Below are positions 1 through 6,528 of a stretch of 13,152 nt of DNA, one piece after another. The position numbers and the translations under genes were made by a program. Positions within the stretch are counted from its first letter, which is position 1. Each line of letters opens with the position of its first letter. Source of the stretch: an uncultured Methanobrevibacter sp. (GTDB taxonomy: Archaea > Methanobacteriota > Methanobacteria > Methanobacteriales > Methanobacteriaceae); assembly GCA_900317865.1 (NCBI GenBank), contig ONIK01000046.1:1-13152 (forward strand). The letters run 5' to 3'. The notes beneath the pieces are model-generated. The model had not been told where the DNA came from, ran no database searches, and saw only the letters and a program-made list of their open reading frames with translations.

Positions 1-1
1 C

Positions 2-1399
2 GGTAAAACTATTATGTTTATCCATAATAACGGTCTAAAAGCTGGTGAATATAATATTTCAGCAACTTATGAAGGAAATGAATATTACAACTCATCAAGC
101 AGTAATGATTCATTCGTAATTTCAAAAATTTCATATGAACCTAATATTACTGTGGATGATAAAAAGGTAAGTGTTGAAGTTCCTGAAAGTGCTACAGGTA
201 ATATTACATTACTTATCGGTGAAGAGACATTAGTATCTCCAATTGAAGATGGAATTGCTGAATTCGAATTATCAAACATTCCTGCAGGAGATTATAATGC
301 TACTGCAATGTATGGTGGTGACGACAACTATATCGGATTTGAAAAAGTAGTTCCGGTCAGTATTGAAAGTGAAATGCAGGTTGATTATGATAATTTAACC
401 AAGTATTATCATGGTCCTGAGAAATTTGCAGTAAATGTTACAGACGGTAAGGGTAATCCGATTGCAAATCAGTCTGTTCAAATTACTATTAATGGTATAA
501 CATACAATAAAACTACTGATGAAAACGGAACCGCTGTTTTAGCCATTAATTTAAATTCCGGAGAATATGATACCACTATTGTTGTAAATAATTCTACATT
601 TAATGCGCTAGTTACTGTTTTATCAACTATTAATGCAACAGATCTTGAAAAAGTTGTTTTAAGTGACAGGCAATTCTATGCTACATTTTTAGATAGTGAA
701 GGAAATTACCTTAAAAACGGAACTGCAGTCAAATTCAATATTCATGGTGTTGAATACACACGTTATGTTTCAGGTGATAAAGGTTTGGCTAAATTGAATA
801 TTAATTTGATACAGGGAGATTATGTTATCACTTCAATCAATTTGGTTACCGGCGATATGCTTTCTAACAATATTTCAGTTATTCCAAGAATCATTGAAAA
901 CTATGATATAACTAAATACTTCAGAAATGGAACTGTTTTCTCTGTTAAAATCATAGATGATGATTGTAAAGTTGCTGGAGCAGGAATTGCAGTTACATAT
1001 AACATCCATGGAGTATTCTACACACGTTATACTGATAGTGATGGTATTGCTAGATTAAATATTACTTTAGAACCTGGTGAATATATTATTACCAGTGAAT
1101 GTAAAGGTTGTATGGTGTCAAATAAGGTTACTGTTCTTCCGGTTTTAATAGCAGATGATGTTACAATGAAATATGGGGATGGAACCAAATTTACAGCTAA
1201 ATTATTGGATGGTCGAGGTAATGCATTCCCTAATCAGAAATTAAACTTCAATGCTTTTGGAGTATTGAATGAAGCTATAACTGATTCAAATGGTATTGCT
1301 CGTATTCCTATTACATTACAGCCTGGTGAATATTTAATGACCTCTACCTATGGAGGTAATGGTGCACTAGCAGTAAATAAAATAACAATTACTAGTTGA
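2..1399 (+). CDS. Adhesin-like surface protein with Ig-like repeats, C-terminal part (5' end outside window)
   Basis: The reading frame is open to the left edge, so the start lies outside the window and the ATG at 14 is internal. The protein is Asn-, Thr- and Ser-rich with many N-x-S/T sites. The first ~125 residues hold two Ig-like segments of the type 'AGEYNISATYEGNEYY' and 'AGDYNATAMYGGDDNY', resembling bacterial Ig group 3 domains. Four related units of about 80 residues follow, each with a 'DxTKY' opening, a 'D.xGxAxLxI' turn, a 'PGEY..TS' strand and a 'VLP'-like end. This architecture is typical of the large adhesin-like proteins of Methanobrevibacter and Methanosphaera, which sit outside the cell and are thought to bind host, bacterial or pseudomurein surfaces; the ligand here is unknown. 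No transmembrane anchor or sorting motif is seen at the C-terminus, which ends right after the last repeat. The third unit unusually contains three cysteines, including a CxxC. Confidence 0.85.
   Translation, partial: GKTIMFIHNNGLKAGEYNISATYEGNEYYNSSSSNDSFVISKISYEPNITVDDKKVSVEVPESATGNITLLIGEETLVSPIEDGIAEFELSNIPAGDYNATAMYGGDDNYIGFEKVVPVSIESEMQVDYDNLTKYYHGPEKFAVNVTDGKGNPIANQSVQITINGITYNKTTDENGTAVLAINLNSGEYDTTIVVNNSTFNALVTVLSTINATDLEKVVLSDRQFYATFLDSEGNYLKNGTAVKFNIHGVEYTRYVSGDKGLAKLNINLIQGDYVITSINLVTGDMLSNNISVIPRIIENYDITKYFRNGTVFSVKIIDDDCKVAGAGIAVTYNIHGVFYTRYTDSDGIARLNITLEPGEYIITSECKGCMVSNKVTVLPVLIADDVTMKYGDGTKFTAKLLDGRGNAFPNQKLNFNAFGVLNEAITDSNGIARIPITLQPGEYLMTSTYGGNGALAVNKITITS
385..1399 (+). 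repeat. Four tandem ~80-residue Ig-like repeats within the adhesin-like gene
   Basis: Approximate units are 385-635, 636-895, 896-1145 and 1146-1399. Units 2 and 3 are closest: both carry 'NIHGV.YTRY' followed by 'LNI.L..G.Y.ITS', and share an exact 'acacacgttat' DNA run near 756 and 1019. Units 1 and 4 are more diverged. The match is clear in protein but patchy in DNA, which suggests old duplication followed by divergence. Confidence 0.7.
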
Positions 1400-1429
1400 G
1401 ATTAACTCTCAACTCTTTTTTTCTTTTTT
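1394..1429 (+). terminator. Hairpin plus T-run terminator after the adhesin-like gene
   Basis: An 8-bp perfect stem AGTTGAGA / TCTCAACT (1394-1401 and 1407-1414) with the loop TTAAC overlaps the stop codon, then a T-rich tract runs to 1429. Archaeal termination mainly needs the T-tract; the stem makes it look like a bacterial intrinsic terminator. The T-tract is on the + strand only, so it serves the adhesin gene and not the convergent gene ending at 1428. Confidence 0.65.
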
Positions 1430-2057
1430 AAAAATCATTAAAGATATCCAAATCAACTTCTTTTTGAGTATTTTCATAAAAATAAGCTAAATCACGGCCA
1501 TGTACAAAGATATGGTTTACAGTTATGGCAACACTCATTTCATAGTTTTTATTTACTTTTCCCCAGCTAATCAATGGCTGAATTTCATGTCCGTTAACTT
1601 CACATGATGTAATAGTGTCAAAATCAACCCAAGGGATGCATGAAAAGTTGGCGATGTTAGTCAAGTCTCTTTGGGTCATTTCCAAATTAAATCTTTCTTT
1701 TTTACCGGTCAATATATCAGATTCCAATTCCTGAACATGGTCATGCCATTTTAGAATATTTTTGGGAGGTTCTACTCTCATTTCCTTGTATATTTCAGAA
1801 TCTTTAGTCATTATTGGAGTAACTCCATCCAAGTAATCATATTCAATAGCTTCCCCATCAAGAATTCTTTTTTTCAAGTTAGGAACAGAATTCACCCCAT
1901 TAATCAGACAACCAAGGCTTAAAATGAAAAATGAGTAATTATTTTCTTTAGCGTATTTCCATAGGTTTTCGACATTTATTCGTGCAGACATGCTGTATCT
2001 TGCAGTTTTGAAGTTAATAAATGGGTTATTTTTTAAGTCAAAATCAATTTTTTTCAT
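1428..2057 (-). CDS. CatA-like acetyltransferase-fold protein (chloramphenicol acetyltransferase family) with altered active site
   Basis: The 209 residues are close to the usual length of type A chloramphenicol acetyltransferases, trimeric cytosolic enzymes that move acetyl from acetyl-CoA to a hydroxyl. Family landmarks are visible: an N-terminal 'ARYSMSARI' with Arg20 where CAT has its structural arginine, 'SCIPWVDF' near 139-146, 'PLISWGK' near 161-167, and the catalytic region 'VNHIFVHG' at 180-187. The family motif is HHxxxDG. Here the second His (catalytic base, His182) is kept, the first is Asn181 and the Asp is His186. That Asp normally pairs with the arginine, so activity on chloramphenicol is doubtful and the substrate is unknown. 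The gene is alone on its strand, its stop lies 28 bases from the convergent adhesin stop, and it is divergent from the flavoprotein gene. Before the ATG only a weak AGGT is seen. Confidence 0.8.
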   Translation of the reverse strand: MKKIDFDLKNNPFINFKTARYSMSARINVENLWKYAKENNYSFFILSLGCLINGVNSVPNLKKRILDGEAIEYDYLDGVTPIMTKDSEIYKEMRVEPPKNILKWHDHVQELESDILTGKKERFNLEMTQRDLTNIANFSCIPWVDFDTITSCEVNGHEIQPLISWGKVNKNYEMSVAITVNHIFVHGRDLAYFYENTQKEVDLDIFNDF

Positions 2058-2134
2058 AATAATACCTTAATATATTTATATATTTATTAATATATTAAAT
2101 ATTGTTAAATAATTTAATTATAGGTTTTGTTAAA
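2058..2134. promoter_or_regulatory. Divergent promoter region with repeated AT palindrome
   Basis: This short region must drive both the CatA-like gene (-) and the flavoprotein gene (+). It holds the perfect 12-bp palindrome TTAATATATTAA at 2087-2098 and a one-base variant TTAATATATTTA at 2067-2078, exactly 20 bases apart (about two helical turns). TATA-like stretches face both ways at roughly 2074-2100. The elements could be TATA boxes, regulator sites, or both; AT richness makes chance matches likely. Confidence 0.4.
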
Positions 2135-3466
2135 ATGAAAGTAGTGATTGTCGGTGGAGGAGCTGGAGGAATATCAACAGCTTCCAATATCCGTAAAATT
2201 GACAAAGATTGTGAAATTGTTGTTCTGACAAGAGATGATAAGGTTGCATACTCACCATGTGCTATTCCTTATGTTTTGTCTGGAACAATCAAGTCTTTTG
2301 ATGATATTGTAATGAGAACTCCTGAGGATTATAAATCTAAAGATATTGATGTTATCACTGAAGTGGAAGTTACTGCTGTTGACAGTGATAAAAAAACTGT
2401 AACTTACGAATCTAAATCTAAATCCAAAACCATTACTTATGATAAATTGGTATTGGCTACTGGTGGTAAACCATTTGTACCTCCAATGGAAGGGGTGGAT
2501 TTGGATGGTGTTTATCAAATCAGAAATATTGAAGATGGTAAAAAAGTTCAAAAAGCAATGGAAACTGCTAAAAGTGCTATTGTAACTGGTGCCGGTTTAA
2601 TAGGTATTGAAATTGCTTATGCACTAATGAAACAAGGATTGAATGTTACATTAAGTGAAATGCTGCCTCAAATTGTACCAAGGTCACTTGATAAGGATAT
2701 GTCTGATATTTTAGTTAAATACCTTGAAATGGAGGGTATTAATGTTGTTTTAGGCAAACCAATTACTAAATTGATTGGTGATGGAAAAGTGGAAAAGGCA
2801 TGTTTCGGTGATGAAGAACTTATTGATGCAGATATGGTTATTCTGGCTACAGGTGTTAGGGCAGAACTTGAGTTGGCCAGGATGGCAGGCTGTGACATTG
2901 GAAGATGGGCTATTCTTGTAAATGATAGGATGGAAACTTCAGTAGAAGACATATATGCTGTTGGAGACTGTGTAGAATCAAAAGATTTAATTTTAGGATC
3001 AAATACTATCAGTCAATTAGGTACAACTGCTGTTCGTGAATCAAAAACCTTGGCCCGTACAATATGTAATAAAAAATCCAAATTTAATCCAGTTTTAAAT
3101 TCAATGGTCTCTAAAGTAGGAAAACTTGAATTTGGTGCAGTGGGATATACCACTAGTTTTGCTCAGCAAAATAGAATTAGGCCTGTTGTTCAAAAAGTTG
3201 AAGCACTTACCAGAGCTCGTTATTACCCTAATGCAAAACCTATGGATATTAAAGTTATTTGTGATGGAAATGGAACTATTATTGGTTGTCAAATCATAGC
3301 TGAAGAAAGAGTTGCTGAAAGAATTGATACAATGACTTTGGCTATTACTGAAGGTTTAACTTGCTTTGATTTGTCTAATATGGAATTTGCTTATGCACCA
3401 CCTGTATCAATGGTTACAGATCCACTAATACTTGCTGTTGAAGAAGTCAGTAAAAAATTTAATTAA
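2135..3466 (+). CDS. CoA-disulfide reductase / NADH oxidase-type FAD-dependent oxidoreductase
   Basis: The 443 residues form a class of pyridine-nucleotide disulfide oxidoreductase that uses FAD, NAD(P)H and a single redox cysteine to reduce CoA disulfide, polysulfide or oxygen in the cytosol. Visible are the FAD-binding GGGAGG at 7-12, the active-site 'YSPCAIPY' with Cys42, a second dinucleotide fold 'VTGAGLIGIEIA' at 150-161, 'ATG' at 238-240, the FAD-ribityl contact 'IYAVGDC' at 273-279, and the dimer end 'FAYAPPVSMVTDP'. Residue 10 is Ala, not the His used by NADH peroxidases/oxidases; together with Tyr363/364 and Tyr420, at places where CoA-disulfide reductases have key tyrosines, this favours a CoA-disulfide or sulfur reductase, though the exact substrate stays open. 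The start is the ATG at 2135, since the frame begins there with a clean Rossmann strand; an upstream TTG would add a tail lacking support. The next gene's SD lies across its stop, so the two form an operon. Confidence 0.85.
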   Translation: MKVVIVGGGAGGISTASNIRKIDKDCEIVVLTRDDKVAYSPCAIPYVLSGTIKSFDDIVMRTPEDYKSKDIDVITEVEVTAVDSDKKTVTYESKSKSKTITYDKLVLATGGKPFVPPMEGVDLDGVYQIRNIEDGKKVQKAMETAKSAIVTGAGLIGIEIAYALMKQGLNVTLSEMLPQIVPRSLDKDMSDILVKYLEMEGINVVLGKPITKLIGDGKVEKACFGDEELIDADMVILATGVRAELELARMAGCDIGRWAILVNDRMETSVEDIYAVGDCVESKDLILGSNTISQLGTTAVRESKTLARTICNKKSKFNPVLNSMVSKVGKLEFGAVGYTTSFAQQNRIRPVVQKVEALTRARYYPNAKPMDIKVICDGNGTIIGCQIIAEERVAERIDTMTLAITEGLTCFDLSNMEFAYAPPVSMVTDPLILAVEEVSKKFN

Positions 3467-3468
3467 AT

Positions 3469-3472
3469 GGAG
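3469..3472 (+). promoter_or_regulatory. Shine-Dalgarno GGAG that decides the Mrp/Nbp35 start
   Basis: GGAG sits 9 bases before the ATG at 3482. It overlaps the competing in-frame ATG at 3467, which directly abuts the upstream stop codon and has no ribosome binding site of its own. This favours 3482 as the start and translation reinitiation after the flavoprotein gene. Confidence 0.6.
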
Positions 3473-3481
3473 AAGATATTT

Positions 3482-4363
3482 ATGGTAGAAAATCCACATC
3501 ACGGTCATGGACACGGTCATGGAGCTCAAATGACTCCGGAACAACAAAAACAAATGATTGAACAGGAAATAAAATTATCAAGGAACTTAGGTCAGATTAA
3601 ATATAAAATAGCTGTTATGAGTGGAAAAGGTGGAGTAGGAAAATCTACTGTTGCAGCTAACCTTGCAGAAACTTTCCAGAAGTTAGGATTCTCAACAGGT
3701 ATTTTAGATGCAGATATTCACGGACCTAACATTCCGAAAATGCTGGGTCTGGAAGGTCAGGACTTATATGTTAATGAAGATCATTTTATGATTCCTGTTG
3801 AAGCTGAAAGCGGATTAAAAGTAATGTCAATGGCATTTATGATTGACAGCATTGACACTCCAATTATTTGGAGAGGACCTCAAAAATCAGGTTCAATTAA
3901 ACAGTTAATCGCTGATGTAGCATGGGGACCTCTTGATGTATTAATTATCGATAACCCTCCGGGAACTGGAGATGAACCATTAACCGTTTTACAGACAATT
4001 CCAAATCTTGATGCTGTAATTATGGTAACAACACCTAATGTAGTGTCTCAGGAAGATGTTTTAAAATGTGTAAAGATGGTTAACATGTTGAATGTGGAAA
4101 ATATTGGTCTTGTTGAAAACATGGCATATTATATTTGTCCACATTGTGGTGAAAAATTAAATATTTTCGGTGAAGGGGATGGTGAAGCATTTTCTGAAGA
4201 AATGGAAATCGAATATCTTGGAGATTTACCGTTAACCGAAAAAGTAAGTGATTCACCAAATCAGGATGGTGTTGTATCAACTATTGATCCTGACAGTGAA
4301 GTGTCAAAAAGCTTTGAAGAATTTGTTGGAAAAATTAAAGATAGTTTTTTCAAAGATGAGTAA
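3482..4363 (+). CDS. Mrp/Nbp35-family Fe-S cluster carrier ATPase
   Basis: The 293 residues match the ApbC/Nbp35 family of P-loop ATPases that bind and pass on a [4Fe-4S] cluster to apoproteins in the cytosol. The deviant Walker A 'GKGGVGKST' (48-56), 'ILDADIHGPN' (74-83), 'IDNPPGTGD' (156-164) and the C-terminal cluster ligands 'CPHC' (219-222) are present. Residues 6-13 are His-rich (HHGHGHGH), perhaps a nickel- or zinc-binding tail; this is not part of the core family. The gene follows the flavoprotein directly and is probably co-transcribed with it; linking a thiol/NADH flavoprotein with Fe-S assembly makes sense but is an inference. The 3' end overlaps by 14 bases the end of the convergent SseB-like gene. 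The start at 3482 is chosen for its GGAG; a start at 3467 would add five residues. Confidence 0.9.
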   Translation: MVENPHHGHGHGHGAQMTPEQQKQMIEQEIKLSRNLGQIKYKIAVMSGKGGVGKSTVAANLAETFQKLGFSTGILDADIHGPNIPKMLGLEGQDLYVNEDHFMIPVEAESGLKVMSMAFMIDSIDTPIIWRGPQKSGSIKQLIADVAWGPLDVLIIDNPPGTGDEPLTVLQTIPNLDAVIMVTTPNVVSQEDVLKCVKMVNMLNVENIGLVENMAYYICPHCGEKLNIFGEGDGEAFSEEMEIEYLGDLPLTEKVSDSPNQDGVVSTIDPDSEVSKSFEEFVGKIKDSFFKDE

Positions 4364-4724
4364 TGTAGCTAACGCTGGCTATGTTGATTAGATATCCTAA
4401 AAAATTAGGATCATCTATTTTTTCTATTTTTTTAATTGTATAATCCTTATTTTCATCCATTTCATTTAATCTGTAATATTCCATTCCACGTTCATATTCA
4501 ACTAAATCAGTAAAAATAGGGATTACATATTGGCCGTCATTTGCATAGGGAATGGTTAATGGTTTATTATTTTCACTAGACACTATAAATGTATTTTTGC
4601 TTAAATAGTCTTTAATTTCAATGTCTGTTTTTTCAATCATTTCATGGTTTTCGTTTTCCCCATGAAGATAGCTCATATTAATTAATTGCTTAAGTTCCGG
4701 GTGTTTGATGTCTTTAATTCTCAT
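4350..4724 (-). CDS. SseB-like protein (paralogue 1, 124 aa)
   Basis: The central segment 'YVIPIFTDLVEYERGMEYY' (about 66-84) and a following 'FLGYLINI' fit the SseB protein family (PF07179): a hydrophobic strand ending in P-hydrophobic-F/Y-T, an acidic or polar helix, then a 'G-hydrophobic-hydrophobic-N' strand. SseB was first linked to serine sensitivity in E. coli, but the molecular function of the family is unknown. The same core recurs in three genes at 6256-7390, so this is one of four paralogues. It is single on its strand; a TATA-like ATAATATAAA (4741-4750, minus strand) lies just upstream and no Shine-Dalgarno is seen, so a very short leader is likely. The C-terminus is shorter than in the sister proteins and its last codons overlap the end of the Mrp/Nbp35 gene by 14 bases. 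Confidence 0.65.
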   Translation of the reverse strand: MRIKDIKHPELKQLINMSYLHGENENHEMIEKTDIEIKDYLSKNTFIVSSENNKPLTIPYANDGQYVIPIFTDLVEYERGMEYYRLNEMDENKDYTIKKIEKIDDPNFLGYLINIASVSYITHL

Positions 4725-4813
4725 TGTTAATAGTTTTAATTTTATATTATATTAATTTTTAATCTTGCTTATTTTTACTTCAGTTTTTTTTTGAAATAAT
4801 ATGGTAAGGAATA

Positions 4814-5719
4814 TCAATCAAAAAGATTAGCATATTCTTCATATCCTTCTTTTTCCAAATCCTTTTTAGGAATGAATCTTAAAGCTGCTGAATTAATGCA
4901 GTATCTTTTAGACCCGTTTGGTCCATCATTAAACTCATGGCCTAAATGTGAATTTGAAATTTTACTTCTCACTTCTGTTCTCACCATTCCATAGGAAAAA
5001 TCTCTGTGCTTGATTATCGCATCATCGTTAACTGGTTTTGAAAATGCTGGCCATCCACATCCTGAGTCAAATTTGTCTTTTGAAGTAAAGAGAACTTCAC
5101 CATTTACAACATCTACATATATACCTTCTTCAAAAAAATTATCATATTTGCCACTGAAAGGAAGTTCCGTTAATGCAAGCTGTGTTATTTGATACTCTTG
5201 GGTAGTTAGGTGGTCGAATTCTTCATCATTAATTTGATTTAAATCAACATGACAGTAGCCCTGCGGGTTTTTCTCCAGATATTTTTGATGATATTCTTCG
5301 GCTGAGTAAAAACCGAAAATCTCATGTGCTTCGACAACAATCTTTTTATTCGATTCTTTTTGTTTTCTGTTTAAAAACTTCACAACAGTACTTCTCTGTG
5401 ACGGCTCCTGCCAGTAGATTCCAGTTTTATATTGAGTTCCAACATCATTTCCCTGTTTATCAATGCTATATGGGTCAATTATTTTAAAGTATTCTTCTAA
5501 AATTTCCTCAAGAGAAATGATTTCTGGATTATATGTAACTTTAACGCATTCGCTATGCCCTGTTTTTCCAGTACAGACACTTTCATATGTTGGATCATGC
5601 GTTTTACCATTGGCATAGCCTACTTCGGTTTGATTAACTCCTTTAAGTCTTGAAATATATGCTTCAACACCCCAAAAGCAACCGCCTGATAAATAAATAA
5701 CTTGCTGTGATTTATACAT
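4814..5719 (-). CDS. msrAB: Fused peptide methionine sulfoxide reductase MsrA-MsrB
   Basis: The 301-residue protein joins MsrA (about 5-165), which reduces the S form of methionine sulfoxide, and MsrB (about 172-290), which reduces the R form, repairing oxidised proteins. MsrA shows 'GGCFWG' with catalytic Cys14, 'YHQKYL' and 'NPQGYCHVDL' with a likely resolving Cys156. MsrB shows 'DSGCGWPAF' (Cys221), 'SHLGHEFNDGP' and 'RYCINSAALRF' with catalytic Cys274. The two CxxC pairs that bind zinc in many MsrB proteins are absent; the first would fall at 'VDVVNG'. The A-B order and lack of zinc cysteines recall bacterial Firmicute fusions, so acquisition from gut bacteria is possible but not shown. 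There is no signal peptide, so it acts in the cytosol. A TATA box 27 bases upstream and no Shine-Dalgarno suggest leaderless mRNA. Electrons would come from thioredoxin, not encoded here. Confidence 0.95.
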   Translation of the reverse strand: MYKSQQVIYLSGGCFWGVEAYISRLKGVNQTEVGYANGKTHDPTYESVCTGKTGHSECVKVTYNPEIISLEEILEEYFKIIDPYSIDKQGNDVGTQYKTGIYWQEPSQRSTVVKFLNRKQKESNKKIVVEAHEIFGFYSAEEYHQKYLEKNPQGYCHVDLNQINDEEFDHLTTQEYQITQLALTELPFSGKYDNFFEEGIYVDVVNGEVLFTSKDKFDSGCGWPAFSKPVNDDAIIKHRDFSYGMVRTEVRSKISNSHLGHEFNDGPNGSKRYCINSAALRFIPKKDLEKEGYEEYANLFD

Positions 5720-5742
5720 ATTTTTAAATCTATTTTATTGTG

Positions 5743-5750
5743 GTATAAAT
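5743..5750 (-). promoter_or_regulatory. TATA box of msrAB
   Basis: ATTTATAC on the minus strand is centred about 27 bases before the msrAB ATG, the distance expected between a TATA box and the transcription start itself. With no Shine-Dalgarno present this points to a leaderless transcript. Confidence 0.5.
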
Positions 5751-5769
5751 AATTTTGTAATTAAAAAAG

Positions 5770-5777
5770 TATATATG
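5770..5777 (+). promoter_or_regulatory. Candidate TATA box of the 5819 small-gene operon
   Basis: TATATATG lies about 45 bases before the ATG at 5819. Transcription would then start near 5798-5802, leaving a short leader that contains the GGAGG. A second AT stretch at 5793-5800 is too close to the Shine-Dalgarno to serve. Confidence 0.4.
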
Positions 5778-5807
5778 ATTTAATTAACTAAATTTTATAT
5801 AGTTATT

Positions 5808-5812
5808 GGAGG
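5808..5812 (+). promoter_or_regulatory. Strong Shine-Dalgarno (GGAGG) of the 5819 gene
   Basis: GGAGG with 6 bases to the ATG at 5819. It is the strongest initiation signal of any first-in-operon gene here and is the main support that this short frame is a real, well translated gene. Confidence 0.75.
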
Positions 5813-5818
5813 AAAATT

Positions 5819-6001
5819 ATGTTTTACTCAACAATTATGAAAATCGATTCAATTGACAGATTAAGAGATATCAGAGATGCATTACTTGTGGAACAAGGAA
5901 TTAATCCAACTCGTCAGGGAGAACAAGCTATTAAAGTCGTCGTTGAACGAATTGATGAAATTCAAGCTACATTAGACAAATCTGCTTCTAGAAATAAGTG
6001 A
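5819..6001 (+). CDS. Small conserved-looking helical protein, unrecognised (60 aa)
   Basis: I do not recognise this family. The 60 residues are mixed-charge and appear all-helical: a helix around 'DRLRDIRDALLVEQ', a short turn 'GINPTRQGEQ', and a second helix 'AIKVVVERIDEIQATL', with spacing that would suit a helical hairpin or dimer. There is no signal peptide, membrane segment or cysteine. Evidence that it is real: a TATA box, a strong GGAGG at the right distance, protein-like composition in an AT-rich background, and a next gene that starts inside its stop codon (GTGA, 5998-6001). The gene is divergent from msrAB. A role as a small nucleic-acid- or ribosome-associated protein is conceivable because its partner is very basic, but that is a guess. 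Confidence 0.7.
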   Translation: MFYSTIMKIDSIDRLRDIRDALLVEQGINPTRQGEQAIKVVVERIDEIQATLDKSASRNK

Positions 6002-6261
6002 TTTTTGTGATTAAATTAGTAACTAATCGTAGACGTTTGCTTAGAAAAAGAATGTATAAAGGGCCTCATCAAAGGAATAGGCAGGAATATTATCGTGAAA
6101 ATAAAAATTTTAAAAAGCCTTTCCAGGAGGAATATACTAATAAAGAAAGAATCCATACTAAACGCAGACCTAAAAGAGAGGTTATGTCTGGATTTAAAAT
6201 GTCATATAGATATAAGTATTATAATCAGGAAAATCAGGAAGAAGAGGAAGAGGAGTCATAA
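5998..6261 (+). CDS. Small basic protein with acidic tail, unrecognised (87 aa)
   Basis: I do not recognise this protein. It would start at GTG overlapping the previous stop as GTGA, a common sign of translational coupling; an internal ATG at 6052 is the alternative start and would give 69 residues. The body is very rich in Arg, Lys and Tyr ('NRRRLLRKRMYKGP', 'TKRRPKREV', 'SYRYKYY'), and the C-terminus flips to a glutamate run (EEEEEE then Ser). Such charge-split proteins often bind nucleic acid, with the acidic tail shielding the basic part; this is an inference. Its stop overlaps the stop of the convergent SseB-like gene by 6 bases. The frame is low in complexity, so I am less sure of it than of its upstream partner. 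Confidence 0.5.
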   Translation: MIFVIKLVTNRRRLLRKRMYKGPHQRNRQEYYRENKNFKKPFQEEYTNKERIHTKRRPKREVMSGFKMSYRYKYYNQENQEEEEEES

Positions 6262-6528
6262 CTCTCTAATTTCTTCTTTTGTAATTATTTTGTTTTTAGA
6301 ATGAATATCCAAAATAAGACCTGAAAACTCATCATCATTTTTTGAAAGTTCCTTGAATAAGTCAATGGATACTTCACAAGGTTTATAATCAGCTAATTCT
6401 AAATATTCAAAACCTTTGTTATAATTTTCCATATCTGAAAATACAATTATTTTAAAATCATCTAATCTTCCCATTACGAGAAAGTCTTTTTCGTGATCTT
6501 CACCTAATGTTGGGCATATGAAATTCAT
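6256..6528 (-). CDS. SseB-like protein (paralogue 4, short form, 90 aa)
   Basis: Third gene of the SseB-like operon. It keeps only the core and C-terminal half of the family: 'FKIIVFSDMENYNKGFEYL' (about 25-43), then 'EFSGLILDIHSKN', then a polar end 'IITKEEIREL', which resembles the 'G-hydrophobic-NP-S...' ending of SseB domains. The N-terminal helices of its sister proteins are replaced by a short lead with one cysteine ('NFICPTLGEDHE'). The start ATG overlaps the stop of the preceding gene as ATGA (6525-6528), so translation is probably coupled. It could be a shortened duplicate that partners with the longer proteins, or a degenerating copy; the intact frame and tight coupling favour a working gene. 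Function is unknown. Confidence 0.55.
   Translation of the reverse strand: MNFICPTLGEDHEKDFLVMGRLDDFKIIVFSDMENYNKGFEYLELADYKPCEVSIDLFKELSKNDDEFSGLILDIHSKNKIITKEEIREL

Noticed and set aside
2102..2134. TTG start giving eleven extra residues on the flavoprotein
   Set aside because: The extra residues have no family match and lie in the promoter; the FAD-binding strand starts right at the ATG at 2135.
4350..4724. Shadow frame opposite the end of the Mrp/Nbp35 gene
   Set aside because: Rejected as a shadow: only 14 bases overlap, and the SseB-like core shared with three other genes shows it is real.
6125..6130. AGGAGG on the + strand as a ribosome binding site
   Set aside because: No start codon follows at a workable distance; it is just the purine-rich coding sequence of the basic protein.
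6095..6304. 69-codon + strand frame opening with GTG
   Set aside because: It overlaps the 87-residue basic protein in another frame and runs into the SseB-like gene; no Shine-Dalgarno and hydrophobic random-looking end.
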